64,000 nt of DNA from Planctomycetota bacterium. GTDB taxonomy: Bacteria; Planctomycetota; UBA1135. The notes under the pieces were generated by a model that saw only the letters and a list, made by a program, of their open reading frames with translations, did no database searches and had not been told where the DNA came from. This document shows positions 44,372 to 52,466 of the stretch, one piece after another. Every line of letters starts with the position of its first letter. Within the stretch, counting starts at the first letter, position 1. The position numbers and the translations under genes are program-made. Location of the stretch: NCBI GenBank assembly GCA_024229395.1, contig JAAESM010000050.1, positions 403,888 to 467,887 of the forward strand, in the 5' to 3' direction.

Positions 44372-45391
44372 TTGTTTCAACCACCCTTTTGCCCTAATCC
44401 AATCTGCCCAACTGAAGTTGGCCGCCAACCGTTCATTTATCGCCGACGTGGCCATTACAGAAGGAAATGCGATGGTCGACGGATTCCCCGATTCTGTTGC
44501 CAAGTGTGCAAACGTGGGTTCAGCTCGCAAACCTTTCGCGGCAATTATCGCTACCGGCTTCCAGTTCTCCATCACCAGCTCATGGGCTGCTTGGTTTCAA
44601 AAGTAACTCGGCGACAGGCAGCTCGGCTATTCCAGGTGAATCGAAAAACTATCGAAAGGCGGTTCAAGCGTTTTTCAGCATTGGGCCATGACTTTCACCT
44701 TGCCCAGATGGAAGCCAAGAAGGAACGAGGCGGATTTCGAGGATGCTTCCAGCTAGATGAACTTGAAACCTACGAGCACAATCGACGAATCAAACCAGTC
44801 ACTCTTGCAGTGACCATTGAACGTAGTAGTTTCTTTGTCGTGGGAGTCGATGCAGGGAAAATGGCGTCTAGAGGAAACCTCAATCCTCGCTACAAAAAAC
44901 GCAAGGCGGAAATCGAGTCTTTCGAAGGAATTAGACGATCCGAATCACGCGCAGCTATACGGAAGTCATTTCTAAGGTTGGCAACGTATTCAGCAACCGG
45001 CGGAAACATCTACTTTCAGAGCGATCAGAAGACCACCTATCCAGTGGAGCTAAGGAGGGCCTTTCCCCTTCGACATATTTGTCATGAGGTCACCAGTTCC
45101 AAAGCACGCCGAGATTACTCTAATCCCCTATTCCCGATTAACCACACATTGGCCATGATGCGAGACGGCATGTCATGCCTTGTTCGGCGCAACTGGGGCG
45201 CCCCCAAGCGAAAGTCTGGCCTGGCTCGCCACTGCTGGATCTGGATTGTCTGGCGCAACTACGTCCGGGGGATCACAAATCAAACTAAAACGACGCCGGC
45301 CCAAGCACTTGGGATATGCGCTCGGGCCTTAAGGACTAAGGATGTTTATCACTGGCGCTGGCCACGCCGCGACCATCCAAAGCACATTTAA
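44372..45391 (+). CDS. Zinc-ribbon DDE transposase (IS1/IS1595-like)
   Basis: Translation starts at a TTG preceded by a strong Shine-Dalgarno AGGAGG six bases upstream (about 44360-44365). The 339-residue protein has an N-terminal zinc ribbon (CPNPICPTEV ... CCQVCKRGF), a helix-turn-helix (TRRQAARLFQVNRKTIERRFKRF, residues about 79-101), and a catalytic domain beginning CFQLDELETYEHNRR with VTLAVTIERSSFFVVGVDAGKM, consistent with a DDE fold. The zinc ribbon plus HTH plus DDE order is found in IS1 and IS1595-type transposases. I cannot place it in a precise family. It appears full length and may be active. Confidence 0.8.
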   Translation: MFQPPFCPNPICPTEVGRQPFIYRRRGHYRRKCDGRRIPRFCCQVCKRGFSSQTFRGNYRYRLPVLHHQLMGCLVSKVTRRQAARLFQVNRKTIERRFKRFSALGHDFHLAQMEAKKERGGFRGCFQLDELETYEHNRRIKPVTLAVTIERSSFFVVGVDAGKMASRGNLNPRYKKRKAEIESFEGIRRSESRAAIRKSFLRLATYSATGGNIYFQSDQKTTYPVELRRAFPLRHICHEVTSSKARRDYSNPLFPINHTLAMMRDGMSCLVRRNWGAPKRKSGLARHCWIWIVWRNYVRGITNQTKTTPAQALGICARALRTKDVYHWRWPRRDHPKHI

Positions 45392-45403
45392 AGGGGCCAG
45401 ATT
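45380..45403 (-). repeat. Right terminal inverted repeat of the IS-like element
   Basis: Read on the minus strand from 45403: AATCTGGCCCCTTT, then AA, then ATGTGC. It differs from the left repeat only at positions 15 and 16 within the first 22. Confidence 0.75.
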
Positions 45404-46479
45404 TAGAAGTCAAAGTCTTCGCCACTCTCTCCCTCCCCAGACATCTGCTGCATCTGCTGCTTTTGCATGTCAATCGCGGCTTGAATCAGCGGCATGTACA
45501 TATCAAACTGAGCATCCAGATTCATCACATCTTCAGCTCCTGGAAGCACGGCTCTTGGAGCCTGTGGGTCCACATCAATCGTCGTGAATCGCATCTGCAG
45601 AGCCATGTCCATTTGGATCACCTGATCCGAGCCTGGTGTAAGCGGGGCTTCGATTGGGATGGCCATCTCAAAGGCGTAGTCGAGCATCACGCCACTCTCA
45701 AGATCAGCAACGATTTCGAAGACCATATCGTTGAAGATCGCCGGATTAAACCCCAAGGAGCTTGCATCGAATGCGCCCTCCATGAACTTCGGATCTAACG
45801 TTGCCGAAACCACCACAATGCCGTCGGCGGAATTCCAAGCATGGACGATGAAGACATCGGCGTTAGCCATAAAGCGCATGAAGCTACCCGGATGCATAAG
45901 GTCACCAGGGCCTTCGACATCGGTGTAGATGTCCGCGAAGGATTGACCGTAAAGAGCGCCCATTTCCTCGATGAGATCGCCATACATGGAGATCAGGGCC
46001 TCGACGCGATCCTGCGACAACGAGTAAGCCATTGGGATCTCGGTACCCAGTTCCTCAAGGAAGAAACCATGGTCGTCGAGCAGTAAGCGTAAACCATCTT
46101 GGTCGTCGCCGACCTCGAAGTCGAAGTTCAGACGATGCTGTTCGCCTTCGACGAAAGCACCAAGATCCAAGTTGCCCCATAGGACGAGGTCATGAGCGTT
46201 GCGCACCACGTAGTCCGCGTTCAAGGTCATGTCCATCTCCATTGGCTCGGGTAAGCCGGCGGAGCTCATGTCCATGCTCATCTCGATGGCGTAATCGAGG
46301 TGGACTTGGGAAGGGTATTCCAGTGGCTGCAGGAATGTGTCGCTGTTAACCCACTCGGCATAAGCGGCAGCAGCGTCAGTGCCGGTCTTGTTGACTGGGA
46401 CCTCAGCGGGAGCTTGGCAGGAGGCGAGAAGGGAGGAGAGTACGAACGCTGAAATCAGGGGGAGTGCGGGGCGTTTCAT
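45403..46479 (-). CDS. Lipoprotein of unknown function, paralogue of 2455-3519
   Basis: This 358-residue protein has a lipoprotein signal with lipobox LLASC (Cys21), so it is membrane-anchored and exported. It shares length, domain rhythm and the acidic Met/Gln-rich tail (KQQMQQMSGEGESGEDFDF) with the lipoprotein at 2455-3519. Matching inner positions include LVLWGNLDLGAFVEGEQHRL, LRLLLDDHGFF and VMNLDAQFDMYMPLIQ. No enzymatic motif is visible. Its stop codon lies at the inner edge of the IS-like repeat. The pair flanks the polysaccharide locus in the same orientation. Confidence 0.75.
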   Translation of the reverse strand: MKRPALPLISAFVLSSLLASCQAPAEVPVNKTGTDAAAAYAEWVNSDTFLQPLEYPSQVHLDYAIEMSMDMSSAGLPEPMEMDMTLNADYVVRNAHDLVLWGNLDLGAFVEGEQHRLNFDFEVGDDQDGLRLLLDDHGFFLEELGTEIPMAYSLSQDRVEALISMYGDLIEEMGALYGQSFADIYTDVEGPGDLMHPGSFMRFMANADVFIVHAWNSADGIVVVSATLDPKFMEGAFDASSLGFNPAIFNDMVFEIVADLESGVMLDYAFEMAIPIEAPLTPGSDQVIQMDMALQMRFTTIDVDPQAPRAVLPGAEDVMNLDAQFDMYMPLIQAAIDMQKQQMQQMSGEGESGEDFDF

Positions 46480-46512
46480 ATCTACACGTTACTCTTTATT
46501 CCTGAAAAGCCA

Positions 46513-46544
46513 AAACCGAGCAGGCCAGTCATCCCACTCGGTTT
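46513..46544 (-). terminator. Putative terminator of the nar operon
   Basis: AAACCGAG and CTCGGTTT form an 8-bp stem around a 16-base loop, 27 bases past the stop of the last narK gene on the minus strand, followed by a T-rich stretch (TTGGCTTTT) on that strand. It lies in the 91-base gap before the lipoprotein gene. Confidence 0.55.
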
Positions 46545-46570
46545 CAGCACCTAAAACTGCACGCGGCAGA

Positions 46571-48175
46571 TTAAGGGTTTTTGTGCTCAGCCTTAGGGCC
46601 GAGGTAGTACCACCAGTTGAGGATGGCGCAGGCCGCATAGAACACGGCCAATCCGTAGAAGGCGTACTCAGGGGTGGTCGCCTTCATCTGTTCACCGATT
46701 AGTTTCGGGATCAGGAAAGCACCGTAGGCAGCGACTGCCGACGTCCAACCCAGTACAGGGCCTGCCTGCTCCGCGTTGAAGACCATCGAGATGGTGCGGA
46801 AAGTGGAGCCGTTACCGACACCCGTTGCTGCGAACAGGATCACGATCAGGATGAAGAATGGCATGAAGTACTCTTCCGGCTTGTCGGAACCGTAAGCCTG
46901 CATCGAGTAGTAACCCACACCGATGGCGGATAGGGTCATGACGATGGCCACCACTTGGGTCACGATCGCGCCTCCCATCTTGTCGGCGATGATGCCACCG
47001 ACTGGGCGGATCAACGCACCGACGAAAGCACCGACCCACACGAACATGAAGGTCGCTGGTGCGTTGGGGTTGGCGATGTCATGAGTCATGACGCCGTCCA
47101 CTTCGATGTGTTGGAAACCGAAGATGAACTTGATCGCCAGGCCTACTGCAGCGGAGAAACCGATGAAACTACCGAATGTCATCGTGTAGATGATGGTCAT
47201 CACCCACGTATGCTTGTTGTCGAAGATCTTGTACTGACGATCGAGGTTGCCCTTGATCTCGCCAGGTGACAGAGCCTTCATCAAGAAGACTGTGGCTGCG
47301 ATCACGCAAGGTAGTACCACCCACTTCACCCAAGTCATGGAGCTGAAGTGAATGATGAAGTACAAGCCAGCGCAAGCGGTCGCGAAACCGATCAGCAGCA
47401 GCCAAGTGATACGGCCGAAGCTGACCATTGGGCTCTTCAAGCCAGGCGTGACGGCTTCGGTCTTGATGTTGTTCATCTTGAACCAACCGAGGAAGGCCAG
47501 CGGGATCAACCAGTACATCCACACGAAACCCGCGCTCGACAACCAGGTCTGTGAACCGGCTTCGATACGCTTGAAGATGGTGCCACTGTTGCTGGTCAGC
47601 TCCATCGGATCACCACTCAGCGGACCGACGATCGCCGCGGTCATGCACAGCGGGATCAGGATCTGCATGGTGGTCACACCGAAGTTGCCCAAGCCAGCGT
47701 TCATGCCGAGCGCGTAGCCCTGCACCTTCTTCGGATAGAAGAAACTGATGTTGGACATGGAGGAAGCGAAGTTACCGCCACCAAGACCAGACAGGCATGC
47801 AAGGACCTGGAACACCCACAATGGCGTCGTTGGATCCTTCAAGGCGATCGCCGCGCCGATCGCAGGCACCATCAACAACGCCGTAGTGAAGAAGATCGTG
47901 TTGCGACCTCCAGCGAGACGGATGAAGAAGGTACTCGGGATACGCAGTGTCGCGCCGGTGAGACCTGCAATCGCAGTCAAGGTGAAGAGCTCGCCTTGGT
48001 CGAAACCAAAGCCGAGGTTCTTCATCTGCACCGTGATGATGCCCCACATCAGCCATACGGCGAAGCCGCACAGCAGGCTGGGTATCGAGATCCATAGGTT
48101 GCGAGTCGCTACCTTCTTGCCGGTAGATTCCCAGAATGCCGAATCTTCGACATCCCATTTTTCGATGTTACTCAT
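46571..48175 (-). CDS. narK: Nitrate/nitrite transporter of the MFS, NarK type (second copy)
   Basis: This 534-residue protein has about 12 membrane helices and nitrate-porter signatures: MWGIITVQMKNLGFGFDQGELFTLTAIAGLTGATLRIPSTF, LSGLGGGNFASSMSNISFFYPKKVQGYALGMNAGLGNFGV (first nitrate signature) and FVGALIRPVGGIIADKMGG. The segment with GxNxGxGNxGV binds nitrate in this family. It overlaps the upstream narK-type gene by 4 bases and ends the operon. Two transporters in tandem suggest a nitrate/proton importer and a nitrate/nitrite exchanger. Which is which is not decided here. Confidence 0.92.
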   Translation of the reverse strand: MSNIEKWDVEDSAFWESTGKKVATRNLWISIPSLLCGFAVWLMWGIITVQMKNLGFGFDQGELFTLTAIAGLTGATLRIPSTFFIRLAGGRNTIFFTTALLMVPAIGAAIALKDPTTPLWVFQVLACLSGLGGGNFASSMSNISFFYPKKVQGYALGMNAGLGNFGVTTMQILIPLCMTAAIVGPLSGDPMELTSNSGTIFKRIEAGSQTWLSSAGFVWMYWLIPLAFLGWFKMNNIKTEAVTPGLKSPMVSFGRITWLLLIGFATACAGLYFIIHFSSMTWVKWVVLPCVIAATVFLMKALSPGEIKGNLDRQYKIFDNKHTWVMTIIYTMTFGSFIGFSAAVGLAIKFIFGFQHIEVDGVMTHDIANPNAPATFMFVWVGAFVGALIRPVGGIIADKMGGAIVTQVVAIVMTLSAIGVGYYSMQAYGSDKPEEYFMPFFILIVILFAATGVGNGSTFRTISMVFNAEQAGPVLGWTSAVAAYGAFLIPKLIGEQMKATTPEYAFYGLAVFYAACAILNWWYYLGPKAEHKNP

Positions 48176-49671
48176 GAGGTTGCTCCAACAGCGGCAGAAC
48201 CACAGGGCTCGACCTCGTCGTGGTGGGCGTCGGCAAAGGAGCCCTTAGGCTCCTTCAGGAAGAGGGAAGCGATCAAGCAAACGATTGCGCAACCAGCGAT
48301 GGTCTGGAAGAAGTTCTTCGCTGCGGTCTCGGGCGCGTAAAGGCTGAACAGGGTCAGGAAGGACACAGCGCCGACGTTGCCGTAAGCACCGACCATACCC
48401 GCCACCTGTCCGGTGACGCGTTTCTTGACCAGTGGAACGACCGCGAACACTGCACCTTCACCGGCCTGAACGAAGAACGAGCAGAGCATGGTGGAAGCGA
48501 TCGCCAGTGGGATCGGCCACTCCGAGTTGATGTTACTCATCAGGAAGTAACCGACGGACAGACCGCCGAGCAGGAAGGTCAACGTGCGACAACGCGAGCC
48601 GAGCTTATCGGACAGGAAGCCGCCCATCGGGCGCGCGAACAGGTTCATGAGGGCGAAACAAGCGGCGATCATGCCGGCTTGCTTGAGGCTCAAGTCGAAA
48701 GTGCTCTTGAAGAACAGGGGCAACATAGAGACCACAGCCAGTTCGGAACCGAAGGTCACGAAGTAGGCCAGGTCAAGGATCGCCACCTGCCTGAACTCGT
48801 ATTTGTCGTTCTCGTCGTAGCCCTTCTTGATGTTTGGCATGTTGACGGTCCATGCCTTCCAAGCCTGGAAGCAGAAAATCGCAGCCAAGACACCGTAAGC
48901 GACGTGCTTACCTTGGGTAGGAAGGAAGCCGATTATGTAGAGCTTCCAGGAAAGCACACCCAATGCCAGGATCATGGGCAGCTGCATGAAGATCAAACCG
49001 TACAAGGAAGCCATCGATGTCACTTCCATCGCGCTGGAACGCTTCGGACGATGATAGGTCTTGCCCGGAGGCGTGTCGGTCACGTTCGCGTAGTAGATGA
49101 AACCGTATATGAAACAGGTCGCACCGGTCATCGCGATCGCCCAACGCCAACCGTCTTCCCCACCGAAAACGCTCACGGCGATCGTCGGAAGCAAGAAAGC
49201 CGAAGCGGCCGAACCGAAGTTTCCGAAGCCACCGTAGATGCCTTCGGCCTCACCCACATCCTTGGGTGGGAACCATTCCGCAACCATGCGGATGCCGATC
49301 ACGAAGCCTGCACCGATCACACCGAGCAACAGTCGAGTGATGACCAGCTGGGTGAACGACGACGCCAGGGCGAAGACGAAACACGGGACTGACATGATGA
49401 TCAGCAGGCCTGAGAAGACCCTGCGTGGTCCGAACTTGTCGAGCAGCATGCCGATGATGATGCGTGCCGGAATCGTCAATGCGACGTTACAGATCATCAA
49501 GACCTTCAAGTCGCTGTCGGTGAGATTGAGATCCTCCTTAATGGCAGCCGCAAGTGGCGCCATGTTGAACCATGCCATGAAGGTCAGGAAGAAGGCAAAC
49601 CATGTCATGTGCAGGATCTTGTACGGCCCGCTGAATGACAGGAATTGGAAAGGATTAAACTTCTTGCTCAT
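48172..49671 (-). CDS. narK: Nitrate/nitrite transporter of the MFS, NarK type (first copy)
   Basis: This 499-residue MFS protein has about 12 helices and nitrate-porter features: LHMTWFAFFLTFMAWFNMAPLAAAIKEDL, IPARIIIGMLLDKFGPRRVFSG, WFPPKDVGEAEGIYGGFGNFGSAASAFLLP (nitrate signature) and LMNLFARPMGGFLSDKLGSR. It differs clearly in sequence from the second transporter, with different spacing between helices 6 and 7, so it is not a recent duplicate. It follows narI after 51 bases and is coupled to the second transporter by ATGA. Confidence 0.92.
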   Translation of the reverse strand: MSKKFNPFQFLSFSGPYKILHMTWFAFFLTFMAWFNMAPLAAAIKEDLNLTDSDLKVLMICNVALTIPARIIIGMLLDKFGPRRVFSGLLIIMSVPCFVFALASSFTQLVITRLLLGVIGAGFVIGIRMVAEWFPPKDVGEAEGIYGGFGNFGSAASAFLLPTIAVSVFGGEDGWRWAIAMTGATCFIYGFIYYANVTDTPPGKTYHRPKRSSAMEVTSMASLYGLIFMQLPMILALGVLSWKLYIIGFLPTQGKHVAYGVLAAIFCFQAWKAWTVNMPNIKKGYDENDKYEFRQVAILDLAYFVTFGSELAVVSMLPLFFKSTFDLSLKQAGMIAACFALMNLFARPMGGFLSDKLGSRCRTLTFLLGGLSVGYFLMSNINSEWPIPLAIASTMLCSFFVQAGEGAVFAVVPLVKKRVTGQVAGMVGAYGNVGAVSFLTLFSLYAPETAAKNFFQTIAGCAIVCLIASLFLKEPKGSFADAHHDEVEPCGSAAVGATS

Positions 49672-49722
49672 CAGAATGTCCTCTGATCAATCGAAGGTTC
49701 GGAGTTTGGAGGTTTGGTGGGA

Positions 49723-50412
49723 CTAGTCCTTAAGGCGGACTGATTTGCGATCGCGGTGCCACATGACCACTTGGGTCTTGCGCCACAGGTATGGGTTAGG
49801 GATGACCAGCACGTGAATCAGACGCGTGAATGGGAAGTATCCAAGGATCAACCAGGCATTGATGATGTGCAGCTTGACCAGAATCGGCATTGCAGCGACA
49901 TAAGAGATGTCTGGCGACAAGGTGAACAGCGACCACAACCAAGGCGAAGCACTCGAGGCGAACCAGGAGCTACCCCAACCGTTGTAGATCGACACCAGGA
50001 TGCCGAGGATGATCTGCACCATCAGCAAGGTCAGCAGGACCCAGTCGGACTTGTTGGTCACGACGGCCATGCGTGGCAAACGAATGCGGCGCATGATCGA
50101 GTTGAACAGACCGATCAGGGTGATGATGCCCAGTGCCAGGCCGGTGATCTCGAGGAACAACAAGCGAGCTGGGGCAGCGTTCCACGTCAGGATGACGTCG
50201 GGAATCAGCAGACCGGCCAAGTGAATGGCCAGTACACCGAGGATTCCGTAGTGGAATGGGACGGTGCTCCAGAAGTGTTTCTTGTTCTCGAGGAATTGCG
50301 AGGAAAGGCTCGAAACGCTGAATGGGCGGTTGCGGTAACGCGCAATGCCCACCAGGAAGAACAGAACCAGCGCCACGTAAGGCAGGACGACGAAGAGTAG
50401 GGTGTCGAGCAT
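49723..50412 (-). CDS. narI: Respiratory nitrate reductase gamma subunit, cytochrome b
   Basis: The ATG at 50412 (MLDTLLFVVLPYVALVLFF) follows the narJ stop by two bases and is preferred over 50424, giving 229 residues. Five membrane helices are visible with heme-ligand histidines in HYGILGVLAIHLAGLL and KLHIINAWLILGYFPFTRLIHVL, the paired-His pattern for two b hemes. It takes electrons from quinol (or from the adjacent cytochrome c) and passes them to NarH. Length is normal for NarI. Confidence 0.93.
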   Translation of the reverse strand: MLDTLLFVVLPYVALVLFFLVGIARYRNRPFSVSSLSSQFLENKKHFWSTVPFHYGILGVLAIHLAGLLIPDVILTWNAAPARLLFLEITGLALGIITLIGLFNSIMRRIRLPRMAVVTNKSDWVLLTLLMVQIILGILVSIYNGWGSSWFASSASPWLWSLFTLSPDISYVAAMPILVKLHIINAWLILGYFPFTRLIHVLVIPNPYLWRKTQVVMWHRDRKSVRLKD

Positions 50413-50414
50413 GG

Positions 50415-50954
50415 TCAGATACAACCGTTGGTTTCCTGGACGTGCAAGTTGATGATTTCGAGTACGGCGTCCAGGACCGATTCGTATGGGTTTTGGTCAG
50501 CGGCCAGGCTGATGCAGATCTTCTTGACGGCCGGTTCGACCATCTGTTCTGCCATGCTGCGGGCCAGGGTTGCATCGCAGCGAGCTAAGATCGCCAAGAC
50601 GCTACTGAGGTGGTCAGGTAACTCGCCACCTTCTTCGATGTCCAGTTCGCGTAACAACGAACGCATGTGCACCAGGTGCGCGCCACGCTCGTAGGATTCG
50701 CCGAACAGATGCCAGCCGATCTCCAATGCGGCGGTCTGGCTGTTATCGAACGTGCGGGTGTAGAACTCCTCCAGTTTCTCGACCGAGTATTTGGCCAGGA
50801 AGGTTTGGAAGGCTTCGAGAATCTCACCAGCCTTTGGAGACTGTTCACGCACCACCGACACCCACTCTTCGCAGGCTTCATCGAAGCCTGCGCGAGGGTA
50901 TCCAATCAGGCGCGAAAGCGCGTCGTAGACCTTGCGATCGACGCTCACGGTCAC
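50415..50954 (-). CDS. narJ: Nitrate reductase assembly chaperone NarJ
   Basis: This 179-residue, mainly helical acidic protein is of the NarJ/TorD type: YDALSRLIGYPRAGFDEACEEW, KLEEFYTRTFDNSQTAALEIGWHLFGESYERGAHLVHM and LPDHLSSVLAILARCD. NarJ binds apo-NarG and helps insert the molybdenum cofactor and iron-sulfur cluster before membrane docking. It overlaps narH by 4 bases and precedes narI, the standard order. Confidence 0.92.
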   Translation of the reverse strand: MTVSVDRKVYDALSRLIGYPRAGFDEACEEWVSVVREQSPKAGEILEAFQTFLAKYSVEKLEEFYTRTFDNSQTAALEIGWHLFGESYERGAHLVHMRSLLRELDIEEGGELPDHLSSVLAILARCDATLARSMAEQMVEPAVKKICISLAADQNPYESVLDAVLEIINLHVQETNGCI

Positions 50955-52438
50955 ACCCTCATTGGTGGGCTGCTGAAGCCGAATCCAACACTCTGCTTGT
51001 GTTCGAGTGGATCCTTGATCATCTCGATGGCCTGCTCGCGCTGGGCCGGCGGGATGACGAAACGATCTTCGTACTTAGCAAGTGAAGTGAGGCGGTAGAT
51101 GGCCTCGGCTTCTTCGCGGGAACAATCAGCCTCGAACAAGGCGCGATCGGCGGTGGCTTCGTCGACATCCCCCACCGTCAGTTGACGGCGGTACATGCGG
51201 ACTGCGAACTGCTTGCGCAATGCGTACTCGACAGGAGCGGTAGCACCAGTGCCAAGAATCTCAGCCATGTACTGAATCGGTACACGCGACTCCTTGATGT
51301 CGTGGAACAGGTCTTCGGTCTCGTTGGAGGTGATCTCGCCGTCACTACCCGACATCACTGGCGAGAGTGGTGGGACGTAGAACAACATTGGCAAGGTGCG
51401 GAACTCGGCGTGCAGAGGCACGGCCAGCTTCCAGCTCTTCACGAACTCGTAGACCGGCGACTCCTGTGCCGACGTGATCACGCCGTCAGGGATGCCGTTT
51501 TCCTTGGCTGCCTTGATCACTTCCGGATCGTTCGGATCCAGGATCAAGCTGCGCTGTGCTTCGATCAGTTGATCCTTAGGAACACTGGCGACTTCTTCGA
51601 TGCGCGATGCATCGTAGAGCACGTTTCCTAGGTAACGGATACGGCCAACGCACGAGTGGTGACAAGCAGGCGGCTGCTTGGTCTCGAGGCGTGGGTAGCA
51701 CAGGATGCACTTCTCGGACTTGCCGGTCGACCAGTTGAAGTAGACCTTCTTGTATGGGCAAGCTGCGATGCAGGAGCGCCAGGCGCGACAACGCTGCTGG
51801 TTGACCAGAACGATGCCGTCTTCACCACGCTTGTACAAAGCACCTGATGGGCAAGATGCGACACATGCCGGGTTGAGGCAGTGGTTGCACATGCGTGGCA
51901 GGTAGAAGAACGACAAGCGCTGAATCTCGAACATCTGCTTGCGGACATCCGCCGACAGTGCGTCGAGGTTCGGGTCATTCTCGGCGTAGACCGGAGAACC
52001 CGACAGGTCGTCATCCCAGTTAGGGCCTGCTTCGATGTCGATGTACTCACCGGTGACCATCGAGATCGGCCGCGCGGTTGGTTGATCGTCGCCTTCCGGG
52101 GCATCGAAGAGCTCTTGGTACTTGTAGGTCCAAGGCTCGTAGTAATCATCCATGGTCGGCATGGATGGGTTGTGGAAGATGTTAGGAATGATCTTGCTGC
52201 GGCTCGTAGATTTGAGCTGCAACTTGCCATTCTGTAACTCCCAACCACCGTTGTAGTTGGTTTGGTCTTCCCAACGCGTTGGGTAACCAGTACCCGGCTT
52301 GGTCTCGACGTTGTTCCACCACATGTACTCAGTACCTTTGCGGTCGGTCCAAATGTTCTTACAGGCAATGCTGCAAGTATGGCAACCGATGCACTTGTCC
52401 AAGTGGAACGTCATCGCGATTTGTGAACGGACTTCCAT
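50951..52438 (-). CDS. narH: Respiratory nitrate reductase beta subunit, iron-sulfur protein
   Basis: The 495-residue protein shows the four Cys groups of NarH: CIGCHTCSIACKNIW near the N-terminus, CNHCLNPACVASCPSG, CRAWRSCIAACPYKKV and CILCYPRLETKQPPACHHSC. The Trp in CRAW replaces a Cys ligand, as expected for the [3Fe-4S] cluster of NarH. It carries electrons from NarI to NarG on the cytoplasmic side. It lies 28 bases downstream of narG and overlaps narJ by 4. Confidence 0.95.
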   Translation of the reverse strand: MEVRSQIAMTFHLDKCIGCHTCSIACKNIWTDRKGTEYMWWNNVETKPGTGYPTRWEDQTNYNGGWELQNGKLQLKSTSRSKIIPNIFHNPSMPTMDDYYEPWTYKYQELFDAPEGDDQPTARPISMVTGEYIDIEAGPNWDDDLSGSPVYAENDPNLDALSADVRKQMFEIQRLSFFYLPRMCNHCLNPACVASCPSGALYKRGEDGIVLVNQQRCRAWRSCIAACPYKKVYFNWSTGKSEKCILCYPRLETKQPPACHHSCVGRIRYLGNVLYDASRIEEVASVPKDQLIEAQRSLILDPNDPEVIKAAKENGIPDGVITSAQESPVYEFVKSWKLAVPLHAEFRTLPMLFYVPPLSPVMSGSDGEITSNETEDLFHDIKESRVPIQYMAEILGTGATAPVEYALRKQFAVRMYRRQLTVGDVDEATADRALFEADCSREEAEAIYRLTSLAKYEDRFVIPPAQREQAIEMIKDPLEHKQSVGFGFSSPPMRV

Positions 52439-52466
52439 TCTTCTTTTCTCCTATTAACTAACGGGG

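Larger units (their letters stand above)
44279..45403 (+). mobile_element. IS-like element with about 24-bp terminal inverted repeats
   Basis: The element is bounded by near-identical inverted repeats (44279-44302 and 45380-45403) and carries one transposase gene. Its base composition looks lower in GC than both neighbours. The left repeat begins in the stop codon of the sugar transferase and the right repeat ends at the stop codon of the convergent lipoprotein, so neither protein is damaged. No target-site duplication of 2-9 bases can be matched at these edges. Confidence 0.75.

Noticed and set aside
44271..45411. Target-site duplication flanking the IS-like element
   Set aside because: Flanking bases (GACCACTG left, TAGAAGTC right, and shifted variants) do not match for any length from 2 to 9 that I tried.
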